64,000 nt of DNA, from positions 3,286,001-3,350,000 of the forward strand of contig NZ_CP015749.1 of the NCBI RefSeq assembly GCF_001742145.1. Direction: 5' to 3'. Position 1 is the first letter of the stretch; the number at the start of each line of letters is the position of its first letter. Below, one piece after another: positions 10,693 to 23,186 of the stretch. The translations under genes and the position numbers were made by a program. The notes under the pieces were generated by a model. The model was given only the letters and a program-made list of their open reading frames with translations. It ran no database searches and was not told where the DNA came from. The DNA comes from Pectobacterium parmentieri (GTDB lineage Bacteria; Pseudomonadota; Gammaproteobacteria; Enterobacterales; Enterobacteriaceae).

Positions 10693-12030
10693 TCAGCCGA
10701 CAGCTTTCACGGCATCCGCAATACGATTCGCCAACGCAATCACCGTCTCTTCGTGTTCGCCCTCAACCATGACCCGAATAAGTGGCTCAGTACCAGATTT
10801 TCGCAACAATACTCGCCCACGTCCGGCTAATTCTTTTTCCACATCCAGCGTAATCTGCTGCACATTGTTGTCTTCCAGCGGGTCGTTTTCACCCGTAAAC
10901 CGTACATTGACCAAGATCTGTGGAAATAGCTTCATACCACTGCATAGATCATGCAGGCTCATATGGTTTTTCACTATCGCGGTAAGTACTTGCAAACCAG
11001 CAATCACACCGTCTCCCGTCGTAGTTTTATCCAATAGGATTACATGACCAGAATTTTCCGCACCAATGCGCCACCCTTTTGCCTGCATCATTTCTAACAC
11101 ATAGCGGTCACCCACCTTGGCACGAGCAAACGGGATACCCAGTTGCTTTAACGCGACCTCAAGCCCCATATTGCTCATCAGGGTGCCTACTGCGCCGCCA
11201 CGTAGTTGCCCTTGACGCAGGCCTTCACGGGCGATGATATACAGGATTTGATCGCCATCGACCTTGTTGCCCAAATGATCGACCATGATGAGCCGATCGC
11301 CATCACCGTCAAAGGCCAGCCCAACATCCGCTTTTTCAGCCAGTACACGTGCCTGTAGCTGCCTCACGTCCGTCGCGCCACACTCTTCATTGATATTCAT
11401 CCCATCCGGCTCACAGCCAATCGCGATGACTTTAGCACCAAGCTCACGCAATACGCTTGGGGCGATATGATAGGTAGCACCATTGGCACAATCGACGACA
11501 ATCTTTAAGCCATTGAGGCTCAGTTCACTCGGGAAAGTTCCCTTACAAAATTCGATGTAGCGCCCAGCAGCATCAACAATACGGCTGGCTTTGCCTAACT
11601 CTGCGGACTCAACACACGTCAGTGGCTTTTCCAGTTCAGCTTCTATCGCTTCCTCTACTTCATCCGGCAATTTGGTGCCATCAATCGAGAAGAATTTAAT
11701 ACCGTTATCATAATAAGGGTTATGAGAAGCAGAAATAACGATACCGGCTTCAGCACGGAATGTCCGGGTAAGATAAGCGACAGCAGGCGTAGGCATCGGG
11801 CCGGTAAAAGAAGCCGATAATCCCGCAGCCGCGAGCCCGGCTTCTAGCGCGGATTCCAGCATATAGCCAGAAATACGGGTATCTTTGCCGATAATAATTT
11901 TACGCGAACCATGCCGCGCGAGTACTTTCCCGGCAGCCCAGCCCAGTTTAAGTACAAAATCAGGTGTAATCGGCGTATCACCAACCTTGCCACGTATACC
12001 ATCGGTACCAAAATATTTGCGGTTACTCAT
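10693..12030 (-). CDS. glmM: phosphoglucosamine mutase
   Basis: Converts glucosamine-6-phosphate to glucosamine-1-phosphate for UDP-GlcNAc, hence peptidoglycan and LPS. The protein has 445 residues. The phosphoserine loop is [10 protein letters not shown] with Ser102, the metal loop is DGDGDR, and the sugar loop is the GAENSGH type; the C-terminal phosphate-binding motif is [12 protein letters not shown]. It lies eight bases after folP, so the two are co-transcribed. Confidence 0.98.
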   Translation of the reverse strand: MSNRKYFGTDGIRGKVGDTPITPDFVLKLGWAAGKVLARHGSRKIIIGKDTRISGYMLESALEAGLAAAGLSASFTGPMPTPAVAYLTRTFRAEAGIVISASHNPYYDNGIKFFSIDGTKLPDEVEEAIEAELEKPLTCVESAELGKASRIVDAAGRYIEFCKGTFPSELSLNGLKIVVDCANGATYHIAPSVLRELGAKVIAIGCEPDGMNINEECGATDVRQLQARVLAEKADVGLAFDGDGDRLIMVDHLGNKVDGDQILYIIAREGLRQGQLRGGAVGTLMSNMGLEVALKQLGIPFARAKVGDRYVLEMMQAKGWRIGAENSGHVILLDKTTTGDGVIAGLQVLTAIVKNHMSLHDLCSGMKLFPQILVNVRFTGENDPLEDNNVQQITLDVEKELAGRGRVLLRKSGTEPLIRVMVEGEHEETVIALANRIADAVKAVG

Positions 12031-12038
12031 TTTGTTTT

Positions 12039-12872
12039 TTATTCCTTCGCAGAAAGGGTAGCCTCAACAATGCGCATAGCATCAGCCGTTTCTTTAACAT
12101 CGTGAACGCGAATAATCTGTGCTCCTTGCATCGCAGCGATAACTGCACAAGCGACGCTGCCATGAACACGCTGCGCAGGCGGCACATTAAGGAGTTGTCC
12201 AATCATGGATTTCCTCGACATGCCAACCAAAAGAGGCAGTTCAAAACGATGCAACTCGCTCAAACGAGCCAGAAGCGCGTAATTATGAGCAAGATTCTTA
12301 CCGAATCCAAACCCAGGATCCAGCAATAGCTTACTTTTCGGAATATTGGCATTAACACAGCGTTCTATCTGTTGTTGCAAGAAATTTCCGATATCCTGAA
12401 GCAGGTCATCATAATGCGGTTTGTGCTGCATGGTTCTCGGCATACCCTGCATATGCATCAGGCACACTGGCAAACCTGTTGCCGCCGCTGCCTCCAGAGC
12501 ACCCGGCTCTTGCAAAGCACGAATATCATTAATCAGATGCGCGCCCGCCAACGCTGACGCTGTCATCACTTCCGGCTTTGAGGTATCGACTGAGATCCAT
12601 ACGTCAAAGCGTTTAGCAATGGCTTCAACCACAGGCACTACACGTTCCAGTTCTTCTTCCGTACTGACCTCAGCCGCGCCGGGACGCGTTGACTCACCGC
12701 CAATATCGATCAGTGTCGCGCCAGCGCTCATCATGTTCTGGACATGAAGTAATGCCGCATCAAGATTATTGTGTTTACCACCATCGGAAAAAGAATCCGG
12801 CGTAACGTTAAGAATGCCCATGACGTGTGGGCAGGAAAGATCCAGCGTAGAGTCTCTGGCGACCAGTTGCAT
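12039..12872 (-). CDS. folP: dihydropteroate synthase
   Basis: Joins p-aminobenzoate to the pterin pyrophosphate in folate synthesis; the target of sulfonamides. It is a 277-residue TIM barrel with [15 protein letters not shown] near the N-terminus, GGESTRPGA, and [11 protein letters not shown] and GMSRKS further on. The ATG at 12872 gives a protein about five residues shorter than E. coli, at the C-terminus. An ftsH terminator lies upstream, so folP-glmM probably has its own promoter in that gap. Confidence 0.98.
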   Translation of the reverse strand: MQLVARDSTLDLSCPHVMGILNVTPDSFSDGGKHNNLDAALLHVQNMMSAGATLIDIGGESTRPGAAEVSTEEELERVVPVVEAIAKRFDVWISVDTSKPEVMTASALAGAHLINDIRALQEPGALEAAAATGLPVCLMHMQGMPRTMQHKPHYDDLLQDIGNFLQQQIERCVNANIPKSKLLLDPGFGFGKNLAHNYALLARLSELHRFELPLLVGMSRKSMIGQLLNVPPAQRVHGSVACAVIAAMQGAQIIRVHDVKETADAMRIVEATLSAKE

Positions 12873-12931
12873 GATTTACCTCCGCATTCTGGTGTAGTTA
12901 GCGTGAAATATGATTCAAGAGCATTCCCAGT

Positions 12932-12958
12932 AAAAAACCCCAGCCTGGGCTGGGGTTT
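12932..12958 (-). terminator. intrinsic terminator after ftsH
   Basis: Minus-strand stem AAACCCCAGC / GCTGGGGTTT with a four-base loop followed by a T-run, 32 bases downstream of the ftsH stop codon. Confidence 0.85.
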
Positions 12959-12989
12959 CGTAATGTTACAAATGTCTATCACGGACGTA

Positions 12990-14945
12990 TTATTTGTCGT
13001 CCACTTGCTCAGACATTGTATTACCAGAATTGCTACCTGGATTAGGCGTCTGCGGCTCATCCACTGGCGTAGACGCTTTAGGTGCACCGCCGTTGCCCGT
13101 GTTATTACCTGAGCCTGATTCTTCCCAACCAGCAGGCGGGCGAACTTCGCGACGAGCCATTAAATCGCTGATTTGCGGCGAATCAATCGTCTCATACTTC
13201 ATCAACGCATCTTTCATGGCATGGAGGATATCCATGTTTTCCATTAACATGCGGCGAGCACGCTCGTAGTTCGTATCAACCAAACGCCTAACTTCCTGAT
13301 CGATGATACGCGCAGTGTCATCGGACATATGCTTGGCTTTTGCTACAGAACGGCCGAGAAACACCTCCCCTTCCTCTTCCGCATAAAGCAGAGGACCGAG
13401 TTTTTCAGAGAAGCCCCATTGCGTCACCATGTTACGTGCAACGCTGGTCGCCATTTTGATATCTTGCGATGCGCCTGTAGAAACGTAGTCAGAACCATAG
13501 ATAATTTCTTCCGCCAAGCGTCCGCCGTAGGCCACCGAAATACGACTCTCGAGCTTTTGGCGGCTTGCGCTGATTTCATCGCCTACCGGCAAGAAGAAAG
13601 CGACGCCCAACGCGCGACCGCGTGGGATAATCGTGACTTTATGCACCGGGTCATACCCAGGAACGAGCGAACCAACGATAGCGTGCCCCGCTTCATGATA
13701 TGCCGTCGATTCTTTCTGCGCTTCGGTCATCACCATGGAACGGCGCTCAGCACCCATCATGATTTTGTCTTTAGCTTTCTCGAATTCGACCATCGAAACC
13801 ACGCGTTTGTTGCCACGAGCGGCGAACAATGCAGCTTCGTTAACCAGGTTAGCCAAATCCGCACCGGAGAAACCTGGTGTACCACGCGCGATAACTGACG
13901 CATCGATATCTGGAGATAGCGGTACGCGACGCATATGAACTTTCAAAATTTGTTCACGACCGCGAACATCCGGCAGGCCAACCACAACCTGACGGTCAAA
14001 ACGGCCTGGACGCAGCAAAGCAGGGTCAAGCACATCGGGACGGTTAGTCGCCGCAATAACAATAATGCCTTCGTTGCCTTCAAAGCCATCCATCTCAACC
14101 AGCATTTGGTTCAGCGTTTGTTCACGTTCATCGTGACCACCACCTAAACCAGCGCCACGCTGACGGCCAACGGCGTCGATTTCATCGATAAAGATGATAC
14201 AAGGTGCAGCTTTCTTCGCCTGTTCGAACATGTCACGAACACGAGAAGCACCGACCCCGACAAACATTTCAACGAAGTCAGAACCAGAAATCGTAAAGAA
14301 AGGTACTTTCGCTTCACCGGCAATGGCTTTAGCCAGCAGCGTTTTACCCGTTCCCGGCGGGCCGACCATCAGAATACCTTTCGGAATTTTACCGCCCAAT
14401 TTCTGGAAACGGCTAGGTTCACGCAGGTACTCGACCAGTTCGCTAACCTCTTCCTTCGCTTCGTCGCAACCGGCTACATCAGCAAACGTCGTCTTGATCT
14501 GATCTTCAGTCAACATACGCGCCTTGCTCTTGCCGAAGGACATGGCACCTTTACCACCGCCGCCTTGCATTTGACGCATGAAGAAGATCCAAACGCCAAT
14601 CAGTAACAGCATCGGGAACCAGGAAATAAAAATAGAAGCCAGCAGGCTCTGCTCTTCCGGTGGCTCACCAACGACTTTCACACTCTTCGTTAGCAGGTTA
14701 TCCAGTAGCTTGGGGTCATTGACTGGAATGTAGGTCGTGTATCTGTTGCTGTCTTTTTTGATAACACTGATCTCACGCCCGTTAATACGTGCTTCACGGA
14801 CCTGATCCTGATTCACTTCAGTCAAGAAGGTTGAATAATCCACCCTACGGCCATTCGACTCGCTGGGCCCAAAGCTCTGGAAAACAGACATCAGCACAAC
14901 TGCGATGACTAACCAGAGAATTAGGTTTTTCGCCATGTCACTCAA
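12990..14945 (-). CDS. ftsH: ATP-dependent zinc metalloprotease FtsH
   Basis: Membrane-anchored hexameric AAA+ protease that degrades sigma-32, LpxC and misassembled membrane proteins. It has two N-terminal membrane helices flanking a periplasmic domain, Walker A GPPGTGKT at about residue 194, Walker B IIFIDEID, the SRH region, and the zinc site HEAGH at about residue 417. The tail is Asn/Gly/Pro-rich. The TTG at 14945 (MSDMAKN) has GAGG eight bases upstream; the ATG at 14936 (MAKN) is the alternative and matches the shorter UniProt form of the E. coli protein. It lies 47 bases after rlmE. Confidence 0.97.
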   Translation of the reverse strand: MSDMAKNLILWLVIAVVLMSVFQSFGPSESNGRRVDYSTFLTEVNQDQVREARINGREISVIKKDSNRYTTYIPVNDPKLLDNLLTKSVKVVGEPPEEQSLLASIFISWFPMLLLIGVWIFFMRQMQGGGGKGAMSFGKSKARMLTEDQIKTTFADVAGCDEAKEEVSELVEYLREPSRFQKLGGKIPKGILMVGPPGTGKTLLAKAIAGEAKVPFFTISGSDFVEMFVGVGASRVRDMFEQAKKAAPCIIFIDEIDAVGRQRGAGLGGGHDEREQTLNQMLVEMDGFEGNEGIIVIAATNRPDVLDPALLRPGRFDRQVVVGLPDVRGREQILKVHMRRVPLSPDIDASVIARGTPGFSGADLANLVNEAALFAARGNKRVVSMVEFEKAKDKIMMGAERRSMVMTEAQKESTAYHEAGHAIVGSLVPGYDPVHKVTIIPRGRALGVAFFLPVGDEISASRQKLESRISVAYGGRLAEEIIYGSDYVSTGASQDIKMATSVARNMVTQWGFSEKLGPLLYAEEEGEVFLGRSVAKAKHMSDDTARIIDQEVRRLVDTNYERARRMLMENMDILHAMKDALMKYETIDSPQISDLMARREVRPPAGWEESGSGNNTGNGGAPKASTPVDEPQTPNPGSNSGNTMSEQVDDK

Positions 14946-14992
14946 GGGATTAACCTCATATTACAACTGTGTTAAAAAACAGCGTTAGGGTA

Positions 14993-15622
14993 CTACAGTT
15001 TGCGCCCTGTCGCTACAATGTACACTTCACGAGACCGGGCACGTGAGGCGTCTGGTTTACGAATTTTCACCTTCGTAAACAGGGAGCGAATTTCCCGCAG
15101 GTATTCATCAAAGCCTTCTCCCTGAAACACTTTCACCAGGAAACTTCCACCTGGCGCTAACACATCCCGACACATACCAAGTGCTAATTCAACCAGATAC
15201 ATCGACTTCGGAATATCAACGGCTGGTGTACCACTCATGTTAGGGGCCATGTCAGACATCACCACCTGAACTTTGCTATCGCCAACCCTTTCGAGCAAGG
15301 CTTTGAGGACCAGTTCATCACGAAAGTCCCCTTGCAGGAAATCGACACCAACAATCGGATCCATCGGTAAAATATCACACGCGATAATTCGACCATTTCC
15401 ACCAATTTGCGTAACCACATATTGTGACCAGCCGCCAGGTGCAGCACCTAAATCCACAACCGTCATACCGGGTTTAAACAGTTTGTCGCCCTGCTGTATT
15501 TCGTCAAGTTTAAACCAAGCACGTGATCGCAGCCCTTTTTTCTGGGCCTGCTGCACATATTTATCGCTAAAGTGTTCCTGCAACCAGCGACTGGAGCTTG
15601 CAGAACGCTTTTTATTCGCCAT
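14993..15622 (-). CDS. rlmE: 23S rRNA 2'-O-ribose U2552 methyltransferase
   Basis: Heat-shock methyltransferase that modifies U2552 of the 50S A-loop; also called FtsJ/RrmJ. The protein has 209 residues from ATG 15622 ([20 protein letters not shown]). The SAM-binding motif is [15 protein letters not shown], and the K-D-K-E catalytic set is supported by K near [10 protein letters not shown] and [10 protein letters not shown]. The frame is open to 15685, but the shorter start matches the family exactly. It is followed by ftsH and is divergent from yhbY. Confidence 0.97.
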   Translation of the reverse strand: MANKKRSASSSRWLQEHFSDKYVQQAQKKGLRSRAWFKLDEIQQGDKLFKPGMTVVDLGAAPGGWSQYVVTQIGGNGRIIACDILPMDPIVGVDFLQGDFRDELVLKALLERVGDSKVQVVMSDMAPNMSGTPAVDIPKSMYLVELALGMCRDVLAPGGSFLVKVFQGEGFDEYLREIRSLFTKVKIRKPDASRARSREVYIVATGRKL

Positions 15623-15765
15623 CGATTTTCCAACTATTCTCAGTAACACGCTCGTGGTGGGGAGAAACTTCTCACATATTACCAATCAGAACAGTCAAAT
15701 TGGTTATAATCATGAGATGGCGGTAGAATGACCCGTTTTCAATCCCAACCTAAGTAAAAAAGACA

Positions 15766-16059
15766 ATGAACCTAAGTAATAAACAAAAACAACACCTGAA
15801 AGGCTTGGCACACCCGCTAAAACCGGTTGTCATGCTAGGCAATAACGGTCTCACCGAAGGTGTTCTGGCTGAGATCGAACAAGCATTATCGCATCACGAA
15901 CTGATCAAGATAAAAGTAGCGACAGAAGATCGTGAAACCAAAACCTTGATTGTTGAAGCGATTGTTCGTGAAACAGGTGCCGCTAACGTTCAAGTTATCG
16001 GCCATACGCTCGTGCTCTACCGGCCTGCAAAAGAACGTAAAATTGTGTTACCACGATAA
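15766..16059 (+). CDS. yhbY: ribosome assembly RNA-binding protein YhbY
   Basis: A 97-residue single CRM (YhbY-type) RNA-binding domain that associates with pre-50S particles. It begins MNLSNKQKQHLKGLAHPLKP and has the GNNGLTEGV loop. It is divergent from rlmE; a TATAAT at 15705-15710 is a plausible -10 element. It has its own terminator and faces greA. Confidence 0.95.
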   Translation: MNLSNKQKQHLKGLAHPLKPVVMLGNNGLTEGVLAEIEQALSHHELIKIKVATEDRETKTLIVEAIVRETGAANVQVIGHTLVLYRPAKERKIVLPR

Positions 16060-16118
16060 CACTTTTTATTTCAGGATACTCGGTTTTAACGGAAAGGTGC
16101 CATGCCTCTCGGTTAGAG

Positions 16119-16145
16119 AAAAGGCCGCAAGCGGCCTTTTTCTTT
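16119..16145 (+). terminator. intrinsic terminator after yhbY
   Basis: Stem AAAAGGCCGC / GCGGCCTTTT followed by TTCTTTT on the plus strand, between convergent yhbY and greA. The flanking A-run means it can also act on greA transcripts. Confidence 0.85.
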
Positions 16146-16186
16146 TCTTTACAATTTTTGCTGTTTTAATCAACAAAATGGTAAAT

Positions 16187-16666
16187 TTATAGATATTCGA
16201 CTTTCAGGACTTCGTATTCCACGTCGCCGCCCGGTGTACGAATGACCACCACATCGTCTTGTTCTTTGCCAATCAGACCACGCGCGATCGGGGAGTTAAC
16301 AGAAATCAGATTTTGTTTAAAATCCGCTTCGTCATCGCCAACAATTCGGTAGGTTTGCTCTTCATCGTTATCCAGATTCATCACCGTCACGGTAGCGCCA
16401 AAAATAACACGCCCATTGTTCGCGGCCATTTTTGTCACATCAATAACCTGTGCGTTGGACAGTTTGGCTTCAATGTCTTGAATACGCCCCTCACAAAAGC
16501 CCTGCTGCTCGCGTGCAGCATGATATTCTGCATTTTCTTTCAGATCGCCGTGCTCACGCGCTTCGGCAATCGCCGCTATAATTTCAGGACGGCGCACAGA
16601 TTTCAGGTGATCAAGCTCTTCGCGCAATTTTTCAGCACCGCGCAACGTCATCGGAAATTGTTTCAT
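16187..16666 (-). CDS. greA: transcription elongation factor GreA
   Basis: Rescues backtracked RNA polymerase by stimulating transcript cleavage in the secondary channel. The protein has 159 residues, one more than E. coli, from ATG 16666 ([14 protein letters not shown]) preceded by GAGGT. The N-terminal coiled coil with the acidic tip [14 protein letters not shown] and the C-terminal FKBP-like domain are intact. A longer frame to 16702 exists but lacks family support. Confidence 0.97.
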   Translation of the reverse strand: MKQFPMTLRGAEKLREELDHLKSVRRPEIIAAIAEAREHGDLKENAEYHAAREQQGFCEGRIQDIEAKLSNAQVIDVTKMAANNGRVIFGATVTVMNLDNDEEQTYRIVGDDEADFKQNLISVNSPIARGLIGKEQDDVVVIRTPGGDVEYEVLKVEYL

Positions 16667-16934
16667 ATTATCTATACCTCTAAAAAAGTCTGTAAGACTC
16701 AAATAATCGTCATCCTGACGCGCTAAAAATCAAAGGCGGCGGAGTCTCTGCAACGTGCCAGCCCTTACTGGACATAAAACAAAAGCAACCAGCCCCGGAA
16801 CAAAATTTCCAGGCTAGCAGCGGTTTTGCATTTTGATACGTATTTTACCCCAGAGTTCAATGAGGGTCATCGTTTACTTTAGACCTTATTGCGCCGTAGT
16901 ATGACCACACGTTACCCCGTTCTTAGCTGAGATT

Positions 16935-18368
16935 ATGCGTTTTTCATCGATTGTTACCGGATTTGCCTGCGCTTTTGTTCTGCATGCCAATGCAGCTTCA
17001 GTTGAGGATCATCGTCAATATTTACCTGATGGTGCCAATTTGGCGTTATTGGTACAGAAAGTTGGCGCAACAACACCCAGCATGGCCTTCAATAGCCAGC
17101 AAATGGCGCTTCCCGCCAGTACACAAAAGGTGATAACCGCATTAGCTGCATTGCTACAATTGGGCCCAGATTATCGATTCATCACCACGATGGAAAGCCA
17201 CGGTCCTGTCTCCAGAGGAATTCTGAACGGTAACCTCATTGTACGGTTTAGCGGTGATCCAACCCTGAAACGCCAGCAAATACGGAATATGGTGCAAGAA
17301 TTAAGGAAACGAGGAATACAGGAAATTGCAGGTGATGTGTTGATCGATACTTCGGTATTTGCCAGTCACGACAAAGCACCTGGCTGGCCATGGAACGATA
17401 TAACACAGTGTTTCAGCGCCCCGCCGGGGGCTGCCATTGTCGATCGCAACTGTTTTTCCGTTTCGCTCTACAGTGCACCTAAAGCAGGTGATAATGCATT
17501 CATTCGCGTCGCTTCCTATTATCCAGTGCAAATGTTCAGCGAAGTGCGCACGCTGGCTAAAGGATCTTCCGATGCTCAATACTGTGAACTGGATGTGGTT
17601 CCCGGAGAATTGAATCGCTTTACGCTCACTGGCTGCCTGACTCAGCGCACCGATCCCCTTCCGCTGGCGTTCGCTATTCAAGATGGAGCAAGCTACGCCG
17701 GCGCAATCGTTAAAGATGAACTTCAGCAGGCAGATATCCGCATTAAAGGCAGCTTACGCCGACAGGCACAGCCAAGTGCAGCAGGAAGCGTGCTTGCCCA
17801 GACACAATCAGCGCCACTGCATGATCTTCTCACTATCATGCTGAAAAAATCCGACAATATGATTGCCGATACGGTCTTTCGCACCATTGGGCATGAACGC
17901 TTTAGCGTACCAGGAACGTGGCGCGCAGGGGCCGACGCCGTGCGTCAGATTCTTCGTCAGAAAGCTGGTGTAGATTTAGGAAATAGTATTGTTGTTGACG
18001 GTTCAGGCCTGTCACGACACAACCTGATTTCGCCAGAAACGATGATGCAGGTATTACAGTACATCGCACAGCACGATAATCAGCTAAATTACATCACGAT
18101 GCTTCCACTTTCAGGCTATGACGGCACATTGCGTTACCGTGGCGGCCTGCATGAAGCTGGCGTTGATGGCAAGGTTTCGGCTAAAACAGGGGCCTTACAG
18201 GGCGTATACAATCTGGCAGGTTTCATTACCACCGCAAGCGGCCAGCGTATGGCATTCGTTCAGTTCCTGTCCGGCTATGCCGTACCGCCAGAAGATCAGA
18301 GCGCACGCCGCGTCCCTCTGGTGAGATTTGAAAGCCGCCTCTACAAAGACATTTATCAGAGTAATTAA
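16935..18368 (+). CDS. dacB: D-alanyl-D-alanine carboxypeptidase/endopeptidase PBP4
   Basis: Periplasmic class C penicillin-binding protein that trims stem peptides and cleaves D-Ala-mDAP crosslinks. The protein has 477 residues with a signal peptide (MRFSSIVTGFACAFVLHANA). The SxxK motif is S62-T-Q-K65, SxN is in KKSDNMIAD, and KTG is in SAKTGAL. Length equals E. coli DacB. It is divergent from greA; TTTACT and TAGTAT with an 18-base spacer lie near 16870-16900. Confidence 0.97.
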   Translation: MRFSSIVTGFACAFVLHANAASVEDHRQYLPDGANLALLVQKVGATTPSMAFNSQQMALPASTQKVITALAALLQLGPDYRFITTMESHGPVSRGILNGNLIVRFSGDPTLKRQQIRNMVQELRKRGIQEIAGDVLIDTSVFASHDKAPGWPWNDITQCFSAPPGAAIVDRNCFSVSLYSAPKAGDNAFIRVASYYPVQMFSEVRTLAKGSSDAQYCELDVVPGELNRFTLTGCLTQRTDPLPLAFAIQDGASYAGAIVKDELQQADIRIKGSLRRQAQPSAAGSVLAQTQSAPLHDLLTIMLKKSDNMIADTVFRTIGHERFSVPGTWRAGADAVRQILRQKAGVDLGNSIVVDGSGLSRHNLISPETMMQVLQYIAQHDNQLNYITMLPLSGYDGTLRYRGGLHEAGVDGKVSAKTGALQGVYNLAGFITTASGQRMAFVQFLSGYAVPPEDQSARRVPLVRFESRLYKDIYQSN

Positions 18369-18378
18369 AATAAGAATG

Positions 18379-18405
18379 CGGCCTTACCCTGTCAGGGTAA
18401 GGCCG
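18379..18405. terminator. hairpin between convergent dacB and obgE
   Basis: A 12 bp perfect stem (CGGCCTTACCCT / AGGGTAAGGCCG) with a three-base loop lies between two convergent stop codons. It lacks a clear T-run on the plus strand and has a partial one on the minus strand, so it probably serves as a shared transcript end. Confidence 0.7.
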
Positions 18406-18438
18406 TGATAAGCGAGAATTGACTAGCAGAAGAACGAA

Positions 18439-19644
<1,206 letters not shown>

Positions 19645-19760
19645 CTACGTGTTTTAGGCTTGTTATTGGTTCTCTTTGGCGTAACTATTTGATTTTACGG
19701 TAAGTAGCACATTTCTACTCACCATTAAAAAACTGACGCACCAGAACGCATTCCAGCAAA

Positions 19761-19786
19761 GGAGCAGGATTGTACCTGCCTGCTCC
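19761..19786 (-). terminator. hairpin after yhbE
   Basis: Stem GGAGCAGG / CCTGCTCC with a ten-base loop in the gap between yhbE and obgE. The following T-run is weak, so it may be a processing site or partial terminator. Confidence 0.4.
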
Positions 19787-19871
19787 AATAATTTCATCTG
19801 TATTAAAAATAAACAGCGCATATGGAATGTCAAAAAATGCCAGTGACCTACCGCAATACGCTTTTCTTAAT

Positions 19872-20834
19872 CTACTTTTTCGCCATCAATGGCGGCACCG
19901 GCTCTTTTTTTCCAGGGAGGAGACGATGGCCGATAGCAGAAAACATAGCGCCAGCAACCACGACAAAGGCTCCTACATAGCCAACCCAATTCAGCACTGG
20001 GGCAGCAAAAAAAGTCGGCCACCCTAACGCCAGCAGATCTGAAAACAGCAGCGTAAATAGCGGCGTTAACGTAATAACCGCGCTAACCTGCGACGCCTGC
20101 CAACGTGCCATCGCCTCCGCAAGCGCACCATATCCAATTAATGTATTCGCACCGCAGAATAACAGGCAGATAAGCTGCCACCCACTCAGTTGAAAAATAA
20201 CGTCAGGCTTGGCAAAAGGCGTAATAAAGACAACACACAGAACATACAGCAGAAACAGAATCTGCTGCGATGTCAGACGTCGTAACAGGACTTTCTGCGC
20301 CACACCATAGGATACCCATACTGCCGAGGCGCAAACACCCAACAATACACCCAGCGTGTAGTCCGTTAGCCGGGTAAAAATCTCAATCAGGCTGGTATTA
20401 AAGAACAGGATCAAGCCACAGATCAGCATGATCGCCCCAATGATTTGCGTACCACGCATCTTTTCTTTCAGGATGAGTACGCTGGCGAGCATCATACCAA
20501 CTGGAGAAAGCTGTCCAATAACCTGAGACGCTGTCGGGCTCAGATATTGTAGGGACGAGCTAAAGAAAACAAAATTGCCTAACAGTCCCGCTGTCGCAAT
20601 CAGCAGCAAAATCCACCAACGCCGATGACGGAAAACCCGCATTGGCGGTAACTTCTTTCGGGATGACAGAACAATGCCGAGCCCAATCGATGCGATAAGA
20701 AAGCGATACCAAACAATCGTATAAGGCTCCATAACCACCAGAACCTGTTTCATGGCTATCGGCAACGCCCCCCAACAAACAGCCGTGGTAAGCGCCAGAC
20801 AAAGACCGATACCTGTCTGCTGTTTAGTATTCAT
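19872..20834 (-). CDS. yhbE: DMT-superfamily (EamA) inner-membrane transporter YhbE
   Basis: A 320-residue protein with ten predicted membrane helices in two EamA repeats, each of about 140 residues. It begins MNTKQQTGIGLCLALTTAVCWG, typical of drug/metabolite exporters. The substrate is unknown. It sits between rpmA and obgE exactly as yhbE does in E. coli. A Lys-rich C-terminus (HRLLPGKKEPVPPLMAKK) is cytoplasmic by the positive-inside rule. Confidence 0.93.
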   Translation of the reverse strand: MNTKQQTGIGLCLALTTAVCWGALPIAMKQVLVVMEPYTIVWYRFLIASIGLGIVLSSRKKLPPMRVFRHRRWWILLLIATAGLLGNFVFFSSSLQYLSPTASQVIGQLSPVGMMLASVLILKEKMRGTQIIGAIMLICGLILFFNTSLIEIFTRLTDYTLGVLLGVCASAVWVSYGVAQKVLLRRLTSQQILFLLYVLCVVFITPFAKPDVIFQLSGWQLICLLFCGANTLIGYGALAEAMARWQASQVSAVITLTPLFTLLFSDLLALGWPTFFAAPVLNWVGYVGAFVVVAGAMFSAIGHRLLPGKKEPVPPLMAKK

Positions 20835-20873
20835 ACTTATCCAGGTGGTTTACTCAGAATCAGAATGTAAAAA

Positions 20874-20895
20874 GCCCCGCAAAGAATTGCGGGGC
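20874..20895 (-). terminator. intrinsic terminator after rpmA
   Basis: Minus-strand stem GCCCCGCAA / TTGCGGGGC followed by TTTTT, 29 bases after the rpmA stop codon. It limits readthrough from the ribosomal protein genes into yhbE. Confidence 0.85.
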
Positions 20896-20923
20896 TTAAA
20901 TCCGTAAGACCTAACGCGAAAAA

Positions 20924-21181
20924 TTATTCAGCAACGATGCTGATAAATTTACGGTTTTTTGGGCCTTTAACTTCGAACTGAACTTTACCATCAGTCAAAG
21001 CAAACAGAGTATGATCTTTGCCGCAACCAACGTTAGTTCCTGCGTGGAATTTGGTGCCACGTTGACGAACGATGATGTTGCCAGCCAGTACACTTTCGCC
21101 GCCAAAACGTTTTACGCCCAGACGTTGTGCGTTAGAGTCACGACCGTTACGGGTTGAACCGCCAGCTTTCTTGTGTGCCAT
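20924..21181 (-). CDS. rpmA: 50S ribosomal protein L27
   Basis: An 85-residue 50S subunit protein whose N-terminal tail reaches the peptidyl-transferase centre. It begins [20 protein letters not shown]. It is co-transcribed with rplU, 18 bases upstream. Confidence 0.98.
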   Translation of the reverse strand: MAHKKAGGSTRNGRDSNAQRLGVKRFGGESVLAGNIIVRQRGTKFHAGTNVGCGKDHTLFALTDGKVQFEVKGPKNRKFISIVAE

Positions 21182-21199
21182 TTGTCCGCTCTCCTAATC

Positions 21200-21568
<369 letters not shown>

Positions 21569-21768
21569 TCATAATAGGGCGCGAATTCTACGCAAAAATA
21601 CTGAGGATGACAAGTGCATAATCAACGGATGTGAAGAAAAAGAATACAACGTATGAACTGCCGTTTATCTCTCTCATTTTTCAAGTACAATCGGCCTAAT
21701 GAGTTCCATCTTGCCGATATGCAACCGCAATCTTACGGCAGTGTTGAAGACATACGTTGGCACAAACC

Positions 21769-22740
21769 ATGAATCTAGAACAAATTACAAAACTAACTAC
21801 ACAGGATATGGCTGCTGTTAACAAAGTCATTCTTGAACAACTGAATTCCGATGTCGTTTTGATCAACCAGCTTGGGCATTACATCATCAGTGGTGGCGGA
21901 AAACGGATACGCCCGATGATTGCAGTGCTTGCAGCCAGAGCCCTCGCCTATGACGGGGATAAGCATGTCACTGTCGCCGCCCTGATCGAATTTATCCATA
22001 CAGCAACGCTGCTGCATGATGATGTGGTAGACGAATCCGACATGCGCCGAGGTAAAGCGACGGCGAATGCTGCCTTTGGCAACGCGGCGAGCGTGTTAGT
22101 TGGGGATTTCATCTATACCCGCGCCTTCCAGATGATGACCAGCCTTGAATCGTTACGCGTGCTGGCTCTGATGTCAGAAGCAGTAAACGTGATTGCTGAA
22201 GGTGAAGTCTTGCAGTTAATGAATTGCAACGACCCGGATATCACGGAAGAAAGTTATATGCGCGTCATTTACAGCAAAACAGCACGTTTATTTGAAGCCG
22301 CAGCACAATCATCTTCTATCCTTGCCGGTGCAACGCCAGGGCAAGAAAAAGCGCTTCAGGATTATGGTCGCTACCTAGGCACCGCATTCCAGTTAATTGA
22401 CGATCTGCTGGACTACAGTGCAGACGGTAAAACGCTGGGCAAAAACACGGGCGATGACCTTAATGAAGGCAAGCCAACGCTACCATTGCTGCACGCCATG
22501 CATCATGGTAATGCGGAACAGAGCTCGCTGATTCGCAATGCGATTGAAGAAGGAAATGGGCGTCACCTGCTAGAACCGGTTCTTGCCGCGATGCAGCAAT
22601 GCGGTTCGCTCGATTATACGCGCCAACGCGCCGAAGAAGAGGCGGATAAGGCGATCAGCGCACTACAACGGTTACCGGAAACGCCGTACCGTGTGGCACT
22701 TGAAGGCCTAGCCCACTTAGCCGTACAACGCGACTTCTAA
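21769..22740 (+). CDS. ispB: octaprenyl diphosphate synthase
   Basis: Makes the C40 side chain of ubiquinone and menaquinone from FPP and IPP. The protein has 323 residues from ATG 21769 (MNLEQITKLTTQDM). The two aspartate-rich motifs are DDVVDE (first, with LLHDD) and DDLLD (second). A TTG four codons upstream is possible but the ATG gives the E. coli length. It is divergent from rplU. Confidence 0.97.
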   Translation: MNLEQITKLTTQDMAAVNKVILEQLNSDVVLINQLGHYIISGGGKRIRPMIAVLAARALAYDGDKHVTVAALIEFIHTATLLHDDVVDESDMRRGKATANAAFGNAASVLVGDFIYTRAFQMMTSLESLRVLALMSEAVNVIAEGEVLQLMNCNDPDITEESYMRVIYSKTARLFEAAAQSSSILAGATPGQEKALQDYGRYLGTAFQLIDDLLDYSADGKTLGKNTGDDLNEGKPTLPLLHAMHHGNAEQSSLIRNAIEEGNGRHLLEPVLAAMQQCGSLDYTRQRAEEEADKAISALQRLPETPYRVALEGLAHLAVQRDF

Positions 22741-22775
22741 CGTGGTGTACGATTTTATCTGGCAGATTCAACCTA

Positions 22776-22800
22776 AGTAGCGCTGCATTGCAGCGCTACT
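22776..22800. terminator. hairpin between ispB and the Mu-type regulator gene
   Basis: An 11 bp perfect stem (AGTAGCGCTGC / GCAGCGCTACT) with an ATT loop lies between two convergent genes. No T-run is present, so it is a shared 3'-end hairpin rather than a textbook intrinsic terminator. Confidence 0.55.
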
Positions 22801-22811
22801 CGTTCGGCAGA

Positions 22812-23186
22812 CTAGGCCGTCTGATCGCTGGTGACATCATCCAACCGAGACAACATCGCTATTGTTCCTTCACGCAAGATGAAATTAATCAGTTGGGCAC
22901 GCTCATCAACAGATAGCTGATGGAAAATATGCACCCATGATGACAGCAGGGTCGGTTCGTTATCGATGCGATAATACTCTGTTGGCGGATTCTCTTTCAC
23001 TAGCAAAGAATTCCTGACTTCATTCGGTAAACTACGAATAGAGTATTCGACGCCACGCCCTTGAACGCCTTTCCGTCTGCGCTTTTCCCAACCGTCATCT
23101 CGCGCCCGTTTGTTCAGTCCCTGCGGTGACTTAGGCAACCCACCTACGCCAACCAGCTCACTTGTTGCAAACCATTCTTTGTCCAT
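22812..23186 (-). CDS. Mu-type DNA-binding domain protein, copy 1
   Basis: A 124-residue protein starting at ATG 23186 (MDKEWFATSELVGVGGLPKS) eight bases after AGGGAG. The first ~60 residues resemble the winged-helix DNA-binding domain at the N-terminus of phage Mu transposase A and Mu repressor (GLNKRARDDGWEKRRRKGVQGRGVEYS). The C-terminal ~60 residues resemble a small helical domain found in such domesticated proteins. There is no transposase catalytic domain. A paralogue follows upstream on the same strand. A role as a small transcription regulator is inferred. A 14-base palindrome (TATAGTAGACTATA, 23247-23260) lies ~60 bases upstream. Confidence 0.8.
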   Translation of the reverse strand: MDKEWFATSELVGVGGLPKSPQGLNKRARDDGWEKRRRKGVQGRGVEYSIRSLPNEVRNSLLVKENPPTEYYRIDNEPTLLSSWVHIFHQLSVDERAQLINFILREGTIAMLSRLDDVTSDQTA